From positions 1 through 61,630 of the forward strand of contig NZ_LKEH01000034.1 of assembly GCF_001642795.1 (NCBI RefSeq): a DNA stretch of 61,630 nt, given 5' to 3'. Of this stretch, positions 45,002-53,557 are shown in pieces. The position numbers and the translations under genes were made by a program. The notes under the pieces were generated by a model, which worked only from the letters and a program-made list of their open reading frames with translations, did not search any database and was not told the origin of the DNA. Positions within the stretch are counted from its first letter, which is position 1. Every line of letters starts with the position of its first letter. Source of the DNA: Pseudomonas viridiflava (lineage in GTDB: Bacteria; Pseudomonadota; Gammaproteobacteria; Pseudomonadales; Pseudomonadaceae).

Positions 45002-45891
45002 CAGTGCTCTGCCTGCGCAGCGGGCACGAAAGACTCGTCAAAGGCCCGACGGGCATCCTCAAGCACGTCGCGGCTGTCCAGTCGGTCCGGATGAAAGCCT
45101 GGCACGAACCAGAGCAGCGCTGCCGGCACGATGCGCGTCAGCAGGCCGGGATTCACGAACAGCCACCACTGCAATCGCAACCACTCCCGCCAATTGTGAT
45201 GTTGCCGATCACTTCGCACCAGTATGTAGGTGAAATGCGTCAGGTCGAACAGGAAGCTGGCTGCCACGATGAACATCAATGCACAGCGCCGCAGATAACC
45301 TCGCAACCGGTTGGTTTCGACCACGCACATGACGTCGAACGCCACCGCCTTGTGCTCAGTCTCTTCAATGGCATGCCAACGCCAGAGTCTGGCCATGACC
45401 GGATCCGCACCCGCCAGCACGCCGGGGTTACGCAATACCTGATCGGAGATGATCGAGGTCAGATGCTCCAGGCACGCCGTCAGGGCCAGTCTTATCGGTG
45501 CAGGCAGCCAATCGTTTCTCTCGATGCGCCGCTGCAACAGGCTTTCAAGCTGCTCGACGGGTGCGCCCTGAGCCTTCAGCCACAGGTTGTAAGCCCGATG
45601 TTCACGAATATGCGTGGCCTCTTGATAGACGAAACCGTCAACCGCTTTGAGTAGTGTGGGGTTTCGTTGAATAAGAGGGCGATAGTGCATGACGCTTTCA
45701 ATGAAAACCCTTTCGCCAACCGGAAACATCAGCGACAGGCCGTCAAAAAAGCGGGTGATGTGTGGACGACGATGATGCCAGTGGCGAGGGATGCTCTCGT
45801 CAAGCATGAAGCGGACGGACCTATGGGGGATTTCCACGGCGTTTATCTGCGCCGCCGAGCGTTTGGACAGCAGGCGTTTGAAAATCGACAT
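45001..45891 (-). CDS. PF10118-type 'metal-dependent hydrolase', probable diiron protein
   Basis: A 296-residue protein of the family annotated as predicted metal-dependent hydrolase. The sequence shows a four-helix diiron pattern: Glu65 (VFIES), Glu91-x-x-His94 (EATH), Glu142 (LEHL) and Glu177-x-x-His180 (ETEH). That arrangement is the carboxylate-bridged diiron signature of ferritin-like oxygenases, so an oxidative role is at least as likely as hydrolysis. A hydrophobic segment near 205-220 suggests membrane contact. It is first of a two-gene unit with the alpha/beta hydrolase and divergent from the second desaturase gene. Confidence 0.82.
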   Translation of the reverse strand: MSIFKRLLSKRSAAQINAVEIPHRSVRFMLDESIPRHWHHRRPHITRFFDGLSLMFPVGERVFIESVMHYRPLIQRNPTLLKAVDGFVYQEATHIREHRAYNLWLKAQGAPVEQLESLLQRRIERNDWLPAPIRLALTACLEHLTSIISDQVLRNPGVLAGADPVMARLWRWHAIEETEHKAVAFDVMCVVETNRLRGYLRRCALMFIVAASFLFDLTHFTYILVRSDRQHHNWREWLRLQWWLFVNPGLLTRIVPAALLWFVPGFHPDRLDSRDVLEDARRAFDESFVPAAQAEH

Positions 45892-46086
45892 GTTGCGCAG
45901 ATTACCTTAATCATCAAGGCGCACAGGCTACCGCGTTTGGCGGTGTCGATGCGACAGTACCGTACCCATAGAGTCGGCATGCACAGCTGCAGGCCCCGAA
46001 TGGCGCCGGACCCTCAGAGGGTTCGATACATTGTTGGCGCACCGGTATACTCCGTGGTTTGTCACAGGGACAGGGTGTGCTTGATC

Positions 46087-47004
46087 ATGGATACTTCGCC
46101 ATCACAACGGTTCGACATCGCTAACCTGAGCGTTGTGGGCGCACAAACCCTGCTATGGGCCACAACGCTGACCTGGCTGTCCCACGCTCATTCAGGTGCC
46201 TGGAAATGGCTGGTGCTGATTCCGTTCTGCCTGATCATGCAGGGCGTCTTTTCCATGATGCACGAGGCCTTTCATGGTCTGGCGCACAGCAGGAAAACGA
46301 CCAACTATTTGATCATGTGGTGGGCCTCGACCTTGTTTGGCGCTTCTGCCACGCTGATCCACGTCAACCACCTGGGGCACCACACGCGTAATCGCACTCG
46401 CGCAGAACTGGCTGATTTCGCGATGCCCGACGAATCCCTGCTGCGAAAGCGGCTTGAATATTACTTCGCCGTGCTCGGCGGAATATGGCTGGCGGCGTTT
46501 ATTGGCAGCCTGTTACTCCCGTTGCTGCCCGCACGTTTCGCTGATCGATGGGCGCAACGGGGTGAGGTCAATACCTATGCGGCCGCGTTCAAGGACTTTT
46601 CCGTCCAGGATTTTCGGCGCATTCGCCTCGAAGTCGTCGCCAGCGTGAGCGCCTGGCTGCTGGCCGCCCTGGTGCTGGGTTGGACGTGGCACGTCGTGCT
46701 GATTGCCTACATTGCGTTCGGTTTTTCATGGTCATCGCTGCAATGGGTCTATCACATGCGCACACCGATCGATGTTGTCGAGGGGGCCTATAATTTGCGC
46801 GCGCCGCGTGTGGTGCGCTGGGCCTTCCTGAATTTCAATTACAACCTGACGCACCACCGGCATCCCTCCATGCACTGGCAGCACATGCATGCCGCCTCCA
46901 ATCTGAAGGAAACGCGGCCTCTGTGGTACGGCTGGTTACAGGTGTTCAGTCCGCCGCAGCGTATGCCTGAAGATGTGTCGTCGCTCGACAAGACCTATTT
47001 CTGA
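46087..47004 (+). CDS. Fatty acid desaturase
   Basis: A 305-residue integral membrane desaturase/hydroxylase. Histidine boxes: HEAFHG (59-64), HVNHLGHH (92-99) and THHRHPSMHW (255-264), with two hydrophobic blocks (about 20-55 and 130-150) and more at 185-215. Expected to introduce a double bond or hydroxyl into an acyl or terpenoid chain. ATG 46087 begins MDTSPSQRFD; a TATACT element at 46046-46051 is a candidate -10 site, although I see no good -35. It shares one base with the GH3 gene start. Confidence 0.88.
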   Translation: MDTSPSQRFDIANLSVVGAQTLLWATTLTWLSHAHSGAWKWLVLIPFCLIMQGVFSMMHEAFHGLAHSRKTTNYLIMWWASTLFGASATLIHVNHLGHHTRNRTRAELADFAMPDESLLRKRLEYYFAVLGGIWLAAFIGSLLLPLLPARFADRWAQRGEVNTYAAAFKDFSVQDFRRIRLEVVASVSAWLLAALVLGWTWHVVLIAYIAFGFSWSSLQWVYHMRTPIDVVEGAYNLRAPRVVRWAFLNFNYNLTHHRHPSMHWQHMHAASNLKETRPLWYGWLQVFSPPQRMPEDVSSLDKTYF

Positions 47005-48596
47005 TGCGACCTGTCGATCAATCAAAACATGCGCTGTGGCGCTCGTTCTCTGACGGCGCACAGTCCACCCTCGATCACTGGCACGCAATGTTCGAGGAGC
47101 CTGAGCTCACTCAGGAGCGGATACTTCAGCGTTTGCTCGCCGCCAACCGCGACAGCGCGTTCGGGCGCGCTCATGAATTCGCCTCCATAACCGATTCGAC
47201 CCGGTTCCGCGAACAGGTTGCAATGCAGACCTACACGCAGCTTGCGCCTTGGATACAGAGGGCCCAACGTGAGTCGGGGCCGATACTGACCCGCGAGGCG
47301 CCCTTGTTTTTCGAGCGCACGAGCGGCAGCAGCGCTGTTCCGAAACACATTCCCTACACACGCTCGTTCCTTGGCGAGTTGCAGGGTGCGCTGACCGTAT
47401 GGCTTGCCGATATGCACCGCCAGATTCCCGAAATAGGCGACGGCAGCGGGTATTGGTCAATGTCGCCGCCCATGCAGACGCAGGCGATAGCCGAAAATGG
47501 CATCGCCATCGGTTCGACCAGTGACTTGGCCTACCTGGAGGGCAGTGCGATTGCTTCATTGGCGGGTACGTTGTTGATGCCCGACCTGGTTGAGGACGCA
47601 ACGCGCTGGCGCAGGCAAACACTGTTGGCGCTGGTGGCCGCTGAAGACCTGAGCTTTATCAGCGTCTGGAGCCCGACCTTTCTCACCAGCCTGTTGCAAC
47701 CGCTGTTTGACATCGACTCGGCCGATAACCGCCATGTGTTTGACTGGGTGGAGACTCAGTTACCCGCCGAGCGTCAACAGGCGCTACGCCATGCCAGAGC
47801 AACCGGGTTGTGTACCCGCCTGTGGCCACGATTGGCAGCAGTCAGTTGCTGGATGGATGGGCCTAGCCACGGGTACGCAACGCGATTGGCGTCGCATTTT
47901 CCTCAGGCCCGGTGGCTGCCCAAAGGCTTGCTCGCCACCGAAGGCGTGCTCAGCATACCGGTGGGCGCCGGGCCGGGTTGTCCACTGGCAATCGGCAGTC
48001 ACCACCTCGAATTTCTCGACGAAAACGGCTCGTCGCGTGGTGCCCACTCGCTGCGTATGGGTGAGACTGTCCAAGTACTTTTGACCACCGGGAGCGGGCT
48101 GTATCGCTATGCCCTCGGCGACAGGGTTCGCGTCGTGGGTCACACCGGACGCACACCCCGCGTGGAGTTTATAGGCCGCGCCGCCAACACCTGTGATCTG
48201 GTGGGAGAGAAACTGGATGAGCCATTCGTCGAGCGTGTTTTGCAGGGTTGCCTCGACACAGCCGACGACGCTTGCCTGGTGGCCGACGCACAGGCCTCGC
48301 CAGCGAGCTACACCGTCCTGCTGGCAAGCTCTGCCACGGGCGAGGTCAACGGTCTTGCGGAAGCAATCGACCGTGCGCTGCAAGCGTCTTTTCACTACGC
48401 ACAGGCACGAAAGCTGGGGCAGTTGGGGCCGGTCTGCGTTCGCGTCGTCAGCGGGGGCGCGCAACGGCTTGCAGGATTGTTACAACGGGCTTCTGAAATC
48501 GGCGGGATTCGCGCTGGCGATGTAAAGCCCGGCCGGCTGATCAGTCGGCTGGAAACTGCCCGAGCCCTCCTTGCCATGACGGAAAAAGATCTGTGA
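47004..48596 (+). CDS. GH3-family acyl-adenylating amidosynthetase
   Basis: A 530-residue member of the GH3 branch of the adenylate-forming enzymes. Plant GH3 proteins join amino acids to jasmonate, auxin or benzoates by way of an acyl-AMP. The ATP motifs are visible: TSGSSAVPK (106-114), LLATEGVLS (309-317) and YRYALGDRVRV (367-377), then FIGRAANTCDLVGEKL. The length is normal for the family. The P. syringae auxin-lysine ligase IaaL is a different family, so this is not that enzyme. It overlaps both neighbours, placing it in one operon with a desaturase and a Rieske oxygenase. I infer that it conjugates the oxidised acyl product to an amine. Confidence 0.88.
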   Translation: MRPVDQSKHALWRSFSDGAQSTLDHWHAMFEEPELTQERILQRLLAANRDSAFGRAHEFASITDSTRFREQVAMQTYTQLAPWIQRAQRESGPILTREAPLFFERTSGSSAVPKHIPYTRSFLGELQGALTVWLADMHRQIPEIGDGSGYWSMSPPMQTQAIAENGIAIGSTSDLAYLEGSAIASLAGTLLMPDLVEDATRWRRQTLLALVAAEDLSFISVWSPTFLTSLLQPLFDIDSADNRHVFDWVETQLPAERQQALRHARATGLCTRLWPRLAAVSCWMDGPSHGYATRLASHFPQARWLPKGLLATEGVLSIPVGAGPGCPLAIGSHHLEFLDENGSSRGAHSLRMGETVQVLLTTGSGLYRYALGDRVRVVGHTGRTPRVEFIGRAANTCDLVGEKLDEPFVERVLQGCLDTADDACLVADAQASPASYTVLLASSATGEVNGLAEAIDRALQASFHYAQARKLGQLGPVCVRVVSGGAQRLAGLLQRASEIGGIRAGDVKPGRLISRLETARALLAMTEKDL

Positions 48597-49675
48597 CTGC
48601 CCCCGTGAACCGCGAAAATCCAACGCCTCATGACGCGACGCTCGAACACTGGTACGTGGCCTGCACCGCAAGGGAATTGAAGAGCAAGCCGCATCGCGCC
48701 ACGATCCTGGGCCTTAATATCGTGTTGTTCCGGCAGAAAAGCGGGCACGTCGTTGCGCTCCTCGATCAGTGTGTACACCGAGGCACGCGATTGTCGGCAG
48801 GCAAGGTCGCTGACGACTGCCTTGAATGCCCTTACCACGGCTGGCGTTACGACGCGCAGGGTCACGTGGTCCATATTCCGAGCGTCGACGCCGATAAGGC
48901 CTCGCCGCGATCGCCGGGCTACCACTATCGGCAACGGCACTTTGCGGTGTGCGAGCAGGACGGTCTGGTCTGGGTCTACACCGGCACGGGCGAGGCCCAT
49001 GCCAAATCGATATTCAGGTTGCCTGCTTACGGTGAGCAGCCGTGGCAGTCTTACTTCATGCTCAATACCTTCGAAGCAGACGTCGGCAGCCTGGTACAGA
49101 ACTTTCTGGACGTACCCCACACAGTGTTTGTTCACGAGGGTATTTTCAGGTCAAGCAGCGGCAGAGCGATGGAGGCGACGCTGGCCTGCAAGGCCCACAG
49201 CATCGAAGTGTCCTACCACGACGAAGCCGACAAGATCGGCATCCTGCACTGGCTGACCAATCCGGATGCCGAACCACTTGTTCACACTGATCGGTTTCTG
49301 GCGCCCAACGTGACGTTTTGCGACTACCTGTGGGGGCAGCGCTCGGGATTTCTGATCGTTAGCCAGATCACTCCGGTAAACGAACGTCAGTCCAGGGTCT
49401 ACACCTATATCGCGTACCGCTTTCCAGTGCTGCGCTGGATGCTACGGTTGATGCGTCCGCTCATCCACCTTTATACGCACCTCGTTATCCAGCAGGACGT
49501 GAAGATCATCCGTGCCCATCGGGAAGGTCTGGATAATGTAGCGAACTTCAAACCCTGCAATGTTCCGGCCGATGCAATTCATATGGGTGTCGAGCAGATG
49601 CTGGCAGCGGTGAGGCGTGGCGAAGCCTTGCCGCCAGCCCAGCGCCGCGAGCAGCGAATCAGTTTTGAACTCTAG
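48593..49675 (+). CDS. Rieske non-heme iron oxygenase
   Basis: A 360-residue Rieske oxygenase of the mono-oxygenase/aromatic dioxygenase alpha-subunit type. The [2Fe-2S] ligands are CVH (60-62) and CPYH (79-82). The mononuclear iron site fits NxxDxxHxxxxH with Asn170, Asp173, His176 and His181 (QNFLDVPHTVFVH). A hydrophobic C-terminal region (RFPVLRWMLRLMRPLIHLY) could lie against the membrane, as in carotenoid, sterol or chlorophyll-type Rieske enzymes. No reductase or ferredoxin gene is adjacent. GTG 48593 overlaps the GH3 stop as GTGA; its TAG stop overlaps that of dhaL on the other strand. Confidence 0.9.
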   Translation: MTAPVNRENPTPHDATLEHWYVACTARELKSKPHRATILGLNIVLFRQKSGHVVALLDQCVHRGTRLSAGKVADDCLECPYHGWRYDAQGHVVHIPSVDADKASPRSPGYHYRQRHFAVCEQDGLVWVYTGTGEAHAKSIFRLPAYGEQPWQSYFMLNTFEADVGSLVQNFLDVPHTVFVHEGIFRSSSGRAMEATLACKAHSIEVSYHDEADKIGILHWLTNPDAEPLVHTDRFLAPNVTFCDYLWGQRSGFLIVSQITPVNERQSRVYTYIAYRFPVLRWMLRLMRPLIHLYTHLVIQQDVKIIRAHREGLDNVANFKPCNVPADAIHMGVEQMLAAVRRGEALPPAQRREQRISFEL

Positions 49676-50328
49676 GGCAGGGCGCCGACCAGCCGTGGCT
49701 GCACCGAATCCGCCAGCCGGGTCAGGATCAGGCAACACGACACCGCGCCGGCATCCAGTACGCCGATAGAGCGTTCGCCCAGACGGCTGGCGCGGCCGAT
49801 TTTGGCCATCAGGTCCCTGGTCGAGTCGCGCCCCTGCGAGGCTGCGCGTTTCATGGCTTCCAGCGCATCGTTGAACGAAGCGCCCGAGGCGTGGGCCTGT
49901 TCGAAGGCTTCGACGGCTGGAATCAAGGTGTCCATCAGGCACTTGTCGCCCACGCCCGCTTCGGTGATGTCCTGCAGGGACGTGAGCCCGCCGCGCAACA
50001 AATGGGCGAAAGTTGCTGCGTCGATCTGCTCACTGCCGCGTACTTCATCGGCCATCCCAATGAACAGGCTGCCGTACAACGGACCCATGGAGCCGCCGAT
50101 GCCTTCCATCAGGCTTAGCGTAAGTTCATCGAGCGCCTCGGCAAGGGTCAGTTGTCGGCCCTCGATGCTGCGACCGCAGTGGGCAAAACCCTTGGCCATG
50201 TTGATGCCGTGGTCACCATCACCGATGGCACCATCGACTTCACTGAGGTATTCACGGTTGGCCACGATCACGGTGACCAGATCGGTGACGATGGCGCTGC
50301 CGTCACGAGAGGAAAAATGCTGGCTCAT
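49672..50328 (-). CDS. dhaL: Dihydroxyacetone-type kinase, DhaL subunit
   Basis: A 218-residue nucleotide-binding subunit of a two-part dihydroxyacetone kinase. The ADP/Mg motifs are DGDHGINMAKGF, GSMGPLYGSLF and GDKCLMDTL. It works with DhaK to phosphorylate a short ketose; in this gene set, an erythrulose is more likely than dihydroxyacetone. No DhaM phosphotransfer subunit is present in the window, so whether the donor is ATP or PEP is unclear. It lies three bases after dhaK and is last in the minus-strand operon. Confidence 0.92.
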   Translation of the reverse strand: MSQHFSSRDGSAIVTDLVTVIVANREYLSEVDGAIGDGDHGINMAKGFAHCGRSIEGRQLTLAEALDELTLSLMEGIGGSMGPLYGSLFIGMADEVRGSEQIDAATFAHLLRGGLTSLQDITEAGVGDKCLMDTLIPAVEAFEQAHASGASFNDALEAMKRAASQGRDSTRDLMAKIGRASRLGERSIGVLDAGAVSCCLILTRLADSVQPRLVGALP

Positions 50329-50331
50329 GGT

Positions 50332-51333
50332 TCACTCCGCCTGGGTCATGCCGATGGAACGGCAAGGGTGGTCGATCAGGGTTTTCAGCTCGGCGTCCAG
50401 GCCCAGCAGGGTCAGGGTCACACCCATCATTTCCAGGGACGTGAAGTAGTTGCCGACGTAGCAGCGATGAATATTCAGGCCGCACGCCTTGAGCTGGTGT
50501 TCGACTTCGGCATAGAAAATGTACAGCTCCATGACCGGCGTGGCGCCGAGTCCCGACACCAGCACCACGACGCTGTCGTCCTGATGGAAATCCCGGTCAG
50601 CGAGAATCGGCGCCAGCATGCGTTCAGCCATGGCGGCGGCGGACTCGATGGGGATGACCTCAATGCCGGGTTCGCCGTGGTGGCCGATACCCAGTTCCAT
50701 CTGGCCGTCCGGGATCTGGAAGTTGGGCTTGCCGACTGCCGCGATGGTGCAAGGCGTCAGGCCGATGCCGATGGAGCGGCACTGATCGACGGCTTTCTGA
50801 GCGACACGGATCACGCCGTCCAGGTCGTAGCCCAGCGCTGCGGCAGCGCCGCCGGTCTTCCACATGAAGATCTCACCGGCCACGCCGCGACGTTTGGCAA
50901 TGTCGGCTTTGGGTGCCGAGGCCACGTCGTCATTGGCGACCACGGTGCGAATCTGCAAGTCCTTGCTGGCGGCCATTTTCATCGCCAGCTTTACGTTCAT
51001 GTTGTCACCGGCGTAGTTGCCGTACAGGCAGGCCACGCCAGCACCACGATCCGCTGCGCGGAAGGCATCGAAGAAACTTTTGGCGGTAGGTGAAGAGAAT
51101 ATCTCGCCGACTGCCACGGCATCGACCAGGCCGGGGCCGACATAGCCGAGAAACGCGGGCTCGTGACCCGAACCGCCACCGGTGACGATGCCGACCCGGC
51201 CGTGGGGTGAGGGCGTGGTTTTGCTGATGACTCGGGGGTTGCTGTCGCCTTGCGATAGCTCGGGATGCGCAACCAGAATGCCGCGCAGCATGTCCTCGAC
51301 CACTTGGTCCGGATCGTTGATGACTCGATTCAT
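50332..51333 (-). CDS. dhaK: Dihydroxyacetone-type kinase, DhaK subunit
   Basis: A 333-residue substrate-binding subunit. The ketose is held covalently on a His; candidates are in GIGHHGEPGI, and GGSGHEPAFLGYVG forms the binding loop. Together with DhaL it forms a split kinase, whereas the erythrulose kinases described in mycobacterial tetritol pathways are single chains, so the arrangement differs. It is 40 bases after the alcohol dehydrogenase gene and followed closely by dhaL. Confidence 0.93.
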   Translation of the reverse strand: MNRVINDPDQVVEDMLRGILVAHPELSQGDSNPRVISKTTPSPHGRVGIVTGGGSGHEPAFLGYVGPGLVDAVAVGEIFSSPTAKSFFDAFRAADRGAGVACLYGNYAGDNMNVKLAMKMAASKDLQIRTVVANDDVASAPKADIAKRRGVAGEIFMWKTGGAAAALGYDLDGVIRVAQKAVDQCRSIGIGLTPCTIAAVGKPNFQIPDGQMELGIGHHGEPGIEVIPIESAAAMAERMLAPILADRDFHQDDSVVVLVSGLGATPVMELYIFYAEVEHQLKACGLNIHRCYVGNYFTSLEMMGVTLTLLGLDAELKTLIDHPCRSIGMTQAE

Positions 51334-51373
51334 AACGCGGTTTCCTGTGTTCTTTTTATAAGGAGCGTGCGTG

Positions 51374-52489
51374 TTACGGTTCCAGCACCACTTTCAGCGA
51401 CTTATCGCCGCGTTCCATCACGGCGAAGGCTTCCTTGAAATCGGCGAGGGGGAATTTGTGGGTGACCACGTCTCGCATGTCGATCTTGCGATTGCCAATG
51501 AAATCGATGGCGCGTGGGTACATATAGGGGCCCAGATGTGAGCCCAGCACGTCCAGTTCCTTGCGATCGCCGATGATCGACCAATCTACCGTGGCCTCGT
51601 CGTTGAACACACTGAATTCAACGAAACGACCCAGCTTGCGCAGCATTGCCAGGCCCTGGTTGACCGCCTTGTGGTGTCCGGTGGCTTCTATATAGATGTC
51701 GCAGCCGTAGCCTTCGGTGATGTCGCGGATCTTTGCCAATACATCGACCTCGGCCGGGTTCCAGACTTCATCCGCACCCATGCGCAGGGCGAGGGCGGCG
51801 CGTTCGGGTTTCATGTCCAGCACGATGAGCTTTTTCGGGTTACGCATGCGCACCGCGCCGATGATGCCCAGGCCCAGCGTGCCGGCCCCGGCAACCACCA
51901 CCACGTCGTCGAAATCGACATTGGCGCGTTCTGCTGCGTGCAGTGAGCACGCCAGCGGCTCGATCAGAATCGCCTCGTCCGGCGCGATGGAGTCGGGCAC
52001 TTTGTGGATGATGCCTTCCTTGGTGAAGATCATGTATTGGGCCATCGCGCCCTGAACATTGTTCTGAAAACCATACAAGTCGTGCTTCTGGCACATCCAG
52101 TACTGCCCGTGGTTGCAGAAGCGGCAGCCCCAGCACGGTACGATCTGCTCGGAAATCACCCGGTCGCCAATCTTCACCCCGCGTTTTTCGGCACCCGGGC
52201 CGAGGGCGACCACGCGGCAAACGAACTCGTGGCCGGGAATCATAGGCGGTTTGACGTAGCGCGGCTGCTCGGCATCGCCCCAGAATGAGGGCGCGCCGCG
52301 ATAGGTCTTGATGTCGCCCATGCAGATTCCGCACAGCTCGACCTTGGTCAGGATCTCATCAGGGCCGGGCGTCGGGACGTCGACCGTTTCAAGCCGGTAG
52401 TCTTCCGGGCCATGACAGACCACGGCCTGCATGGTGGCGGGAATCACGGGAGAGAGTTGTTCGGCGGTGCGTTCGGTAGCGGTGGACAT
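51374..52489 (-). CDS. Zinc-dependent polyol dehydrogenase (erythritol/L-threitol type)
   Basis: A 371-residue medium-chain zinc alcohol dehydrogenase. Catalytic zinc ligands are in LCGICMGDIK and IPGHEF, structural zinc cysteines in CWGCRFCNHGQYWMC, and the NAD fold at VVVVAGAGTLGLGIIGAV. It resembles the erythritol/L-threitol dehydrogenases (EltD-like) that oxidise a tetritol to an erythrulose. ATG 52489 has GAGG upstream. Neighbours (split Dha kinase, SDR, RpiB isomerase) match such a pathway. Sorbitol- or xylitol-type substrates are not excluded. Confidence 0.88.
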   Translation of the reverse strand: MSTATERTAEQLSPVIPATMQAVVCHGPEDYRLETVDVPTPGPDEILTKVELCGICMGDIKTYRGAPSFWGDAEQPRYVKPPMIPGHEFVCRVVALGPGAEKRGVKIGDRVISEQIVPCWGCRFCNHGQYWMCQKHDLYGFQNNVQGAMAQYMIFTKEGIIHKVPDSIAPDEAILIEPLACSLHAAERANVDFDDVVVVAGAGTLGLGIIGAVRMRNPKKLIVLDMKPERAALALRMGADEVWNPAEVDVLAKIRDITEGYGCDIYIEATGHHKAVNQGLAMLRKLGRFVEFSVFNDEATVDWSIIGDRKELDVLGSHLGPYMYPRAIDFIGNRKIDMRDVVTHKFPLADFKEAFAVMERGDKSLKVVLEP

Positions 52490-52516
52490 GACGAAACCTC
52501 GCGACAGAAAAGGGGG

Positions 52517-53272
52517 TTACTGAATGCTGTAGCCGCCGTCGATCACCACGTTCTCTCCGGTGATCATGGCGGCGACGTCGCTGAGCAGGTAAAGCGCCAG
52601 CCCGGCAATTTCTTCCGGCTGGGCGAAGCGTCCCGCCGGGATCTGCAATCTGGCCTTTTCACCCAGCTCGCCCGCCCAGGCTTTCTTGCCCAGCGCGGTT
52701 TCGACGATGGTGGGGGAGATGGCATTGACGTTGATGTGCGGCGCCCACTCCATGGCCAGCACTTTAGTCATGCCGACCACCGCAGCCTTGCTGGCGCAGT
52801 AGGCGACGTGGCGATCCAGGCCGATCACTGCCGCCTGTGACGCCAGATTGACAATGCGCCCGCCGCCTTGCGCGAGCATGTGCCGTGCGCAGGCCTGAGC
52901 GACGAAGAAACTGGCCTTGAGGTTGATATCCAGCGTGGTGTCCCAGGCGTCTTCGCTGACATCGACGGCCTTGTCCAGCAGGGCGACGCCCGCACTGTTG
53001 ATCAAGTAATCCAGGCGCTTGAAGTGGTCAAAGGAGTGGTCGACGCTGCGTTGCACCTGATCGAGCTGACGCAGGTCCACGGCGATACCAAGATGGCCGT
53101 CGCCCAGGCGTGCGGCGACTTCAACCACTGCGGGGTCACGATCAAGCAACGCAACCCGCGCACCGCGCTCGACCAGCAGGCTGGCACAGGCCAGACCGAT
53201 CCCGGCCGCGCCGCCCGTGATGACGGCGCATTTGCCGGTAAGGTCGAAGGCCTGATTCCAGAATCCAGACAT
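52517..53272 (-). CDS. Short-chain dehydrogenase (D-threitol dehydrogenase-like)
   Basis: A 251-residue classical SDR. NAD-binding TGGAAGIGLACASLL, NSAG, catalytic Ser in LASQAAVIG and YCASKAAVV with Tyr and Lys. The C-terminal VIDGGYSIQ is usual. Resembles polyol dehydrogenases such as D-threitol dehydrogenase. AGGAG lies eight bases before ATG 53272 (MSGFWNQ), better placed than for ATG 53278. It is 27 bases upstream of the zinc dehydrogenase gene. Two dehydrogenases of different folds suggest that the cell uses more than one stereoisomer. Confidence 0.87.
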   Translation of the reverse strand: MSGFWNQAFDLTGKCAVITGGAAGIGLACASLLVERGARVALLDRDPAVVEVAARLGDGHLGIAVDLRQLDQVQRSVDHSFDHFKRLDYLINSAGVALLDKAVDVSEDAWDTTLDINLKASFFVAQACARHMLAQGGGRIVNLASQAAVIGLDRHVAYCASKAAVVGMTKVLAMEWAPHINVNAISPTIVETALGKKAWAGELGEKARLQIPAGRFAQPEEIAGLALYLLSDVAAMITGENVVIDGGYSIQ

Positions 53273-53369
53273 GAACATGACTCCTGTTGTTGAGGGTTTT
53301 GTCTGCCTATGCTCGTTCCCACGCTGACTACTCATCGCTATACACAAATCTTGCCGCAACCAACGGACT

Positions 53370-53453
53370 GTGGGAGGCGGCTTGCCGGCGATGCTTTTTG
53401 ATGCTGCACATCAGAGACTGATCTGACGCCATCGCCGGCAAGCCGCCTCCCAC
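53370..53453. repeat. REP pair inside the polyol operon
   Basis: GTGGGAGGCGGCTTGCCGGC at 53370 and its inverted copy ending at 53453 flank a short spacer. The pair lies in the 285-bp gap between the binding-protein gene and the SDR gene of one apparent operon. A fragment of another repeat family (GTTCCCACGCT) is at 53315-53325. Confidence 0.85.
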
Positions 53454-53557
53454 AGGTTGTGCATCCAATCAGGCATTCTGGTTTTGGCTACCTTCTGTGC
53501 CTCTTCAGGACTTATGTATGACGCCGAACGCAGCGCATCGGAACGATCAGCAGAGGG

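Noticed and set aside
46046..46051. TATACT as a full sigma70 promoter for the second desaturase gene
   Set aside because: No acceptable -35 hexamer at 16-18 bases, so I mention it only in the gene entry.
47004..48596. IaaL (auxin-lysine ligase) assignment for the GH3 gene
   Set aside because: IaaL is a different protein family; the motifs here are of the GH3 type.
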